Source: an uncultured Chitinophagaceae bacterium
GTDB taxonomy: Bacteria; Bacteroidota; Bacteroidia; Chitinophagales; Chitinophagaceae
Assembly (NCBI GenBank): GCA_937897585.1
Contig: CALCNY010000046.1
Span: 1-15,836, forward strand
Length of the DNA stretch: 15,836 nt
Direction of reading: 5' to 3'
The translations under genes were made by a program, and so were the position numbers. Under the pieces are notes generated by a model, which saw only the letters and a list, made by a program, of their open reading frames with translations, was not told the origin of the DNA and made no database searches. Positions 15,415 to 15,836 of this stretch are shown piece by piece (positions within the stretch are counted from its first letter, which is position 1; every line of letters starts with the position of its first letter).

Positions 15415-15665
15415 TCTAATATTTATTCACACTTATCAATTCTGATTTTTATATTAAATTAATATTATTAATTTCACGCCTCCAAATTATTGGAATAAAA
15501 GTTACTGCTTTAAACTACAATATCCCTTGCATTAAACATTACGATTGGCCAGATGCCAACGTAAACTGTTGCCCTGAAAACTTGGGAACAATCAAATTTA
15601 TGTTTGTGATAAAAAATAAATTATCACACGAGTAAATTGATTGCTTTTATGTAAATTTTTTAAGT
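15415..15665. other. Unassigned intergenic segment, possible repeat or gene remnant
   Basis: The first ~60 bases are very A/T-rich. The middle (about 15500-15600) is higher in G+C. In one + frame the segment is open from 15420 to the TAA at 15633 (about 71 codons) but has no ATG before Met codon 15597. The translated middle part (KHYDWPDANVNCCPENLG) looks protein-like, and the opposite strand reads FSGQQFTLASGQS before a stop. No known family is recognised. It may be a dispersed intergenic repeat or a decayed gene. Confidence 0.4.
15605..15628. repeat. 8-bp inverted repeat TGTGATAA-N8-TTATCACA
   Basis: Perfect eight-base arms flank an A-rich 8-base spacer, 38 bases before the last gene. It could be an operator for that gene or a hairpin at the end of the rluF transcript. 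There is no T-run directly behind it, which argues against an intrinsic terminator. Confidence 0.55.
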
Positions 15666-15836
15666 ATGCGTTTATTTTTGCCAGAGTTATATAAAAGGAA
15701 TGTTCTATTATTTTGGATGGGATGGATACATTTTGTGATGTTCTTTTTTTGTCTTGGAATAATGAGCTTCAATCATCAGTTGATTGGTGGAGAAAGTGCT
15801 TGGGCCAAACCAGCCAGGTATTATTTATCTTCAGGT
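15666..15836 (+). CDS. N-terminal part of a putative integral membrane protein, cut by the window end
   Basis: Fifty-seven residues are visible from ATG 15666. A short charged start (MRLFLPELYKRN) is followed by a strongly hydrophobic helix (about residues 13-34, LLFWMGWIHFVMFFFCLGIMSF). A polar segment comes next, with AWAKPARYYLSS. I recall a similar W-x-KP-(x)-(K/R)-(F/Y) stretch after the first helix in unnamed Bacteroidota multi-pass membrane proteins, but the fragment is too short to assign a family. The frame is closed by TAA at 15633 upstream, and there is no other ATG between, so this start is well supported. Confidence 0.7.
   Translation, partial: MRLFLPELYKRNVLLFWMGWIHFVMFFFCLGIMSFNHQLIGGESAWAKPARYYLSSG

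Noticed and set aside
15605..15628. CRP/FNR binding site
   Set aside because: The half-sites TGTGA and TCACA are separated by 14 bases, where the CRP site has 6 and the FNR site has a different core.

Overview
The window is an AT-rich chromosomal stretch that reads as Bacteroidota, most likely Chitinophagaceae or a relative (order and family are my inference). Several things support this. The ParE/ParC sequences have Bacteroidota character. There is a carboxypeptidase-regulatory-domain TonB-dependent receptor. Good matches to the Bacteroidota -7 promoter element TAnnTTTG lie ahead of genes, and clear Shine-Dalgarno sites are absent. Two genes need TTG starts.

Layout. 1-4515 (+) is a topoisomerase IV cluster: the 3' part of parE, a DUF1835/DUF3658-type gene, and parC, spaced 10 and 20 bases apart. 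4516-4973 has no gene and is a mosaic of short repeats: two ~105-110 bp direct copies that each carry a hairpin, two GTTCC-NNN-GGAAC palindromes, and a 13-bp inverted pair near the outer ends. 4974-6920 (-) is an ABC-F ATPase, convergent with parC. A divergent promoter region at 6921-7058 leads to 7059-10076 (+), a two-gene unit of a membrane-anchored DUF3347-type protein and a TonB-dependent receptor. 10224-11840 (-) is a pair: a secreted two-domain protein of unknown function followed by a DUF1648 membrane protein. A second divergent promoter region leads to thrS and infC (11963-14601, +). A well-formed intrinsic terminator follows, then rluF (14674-15414). The 251 bases after rluF are unassigned and contain an 8-bp inverted repeat. 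The window ends inside a membrane-protein gene that starts at 15666.

How the genes fit together. Most of the window is housekeeping: chromosome decatenation (ParE/ParC), ribosome-linked ATPase activity (ABC-F), tRNA charging (ThrRS), translation initiation (IF-3) and 23S rRNA modification (RluF). The accessory part is the DUF3347/TonB-receptor unit, which may serve metal handling at the envelope, and the secreted-protein/DUF1648 pair.

I found no CRISPR array, transposase, prophage, tRNA or rRNA gene, and no convincing new defence or biosynthetic system. The points most worth checking are the repeat mosaic after parC, the DUF3347-receptor pairing, the absence of rpmI-rplT after infC, and the unexplained segment at 15415-15665.
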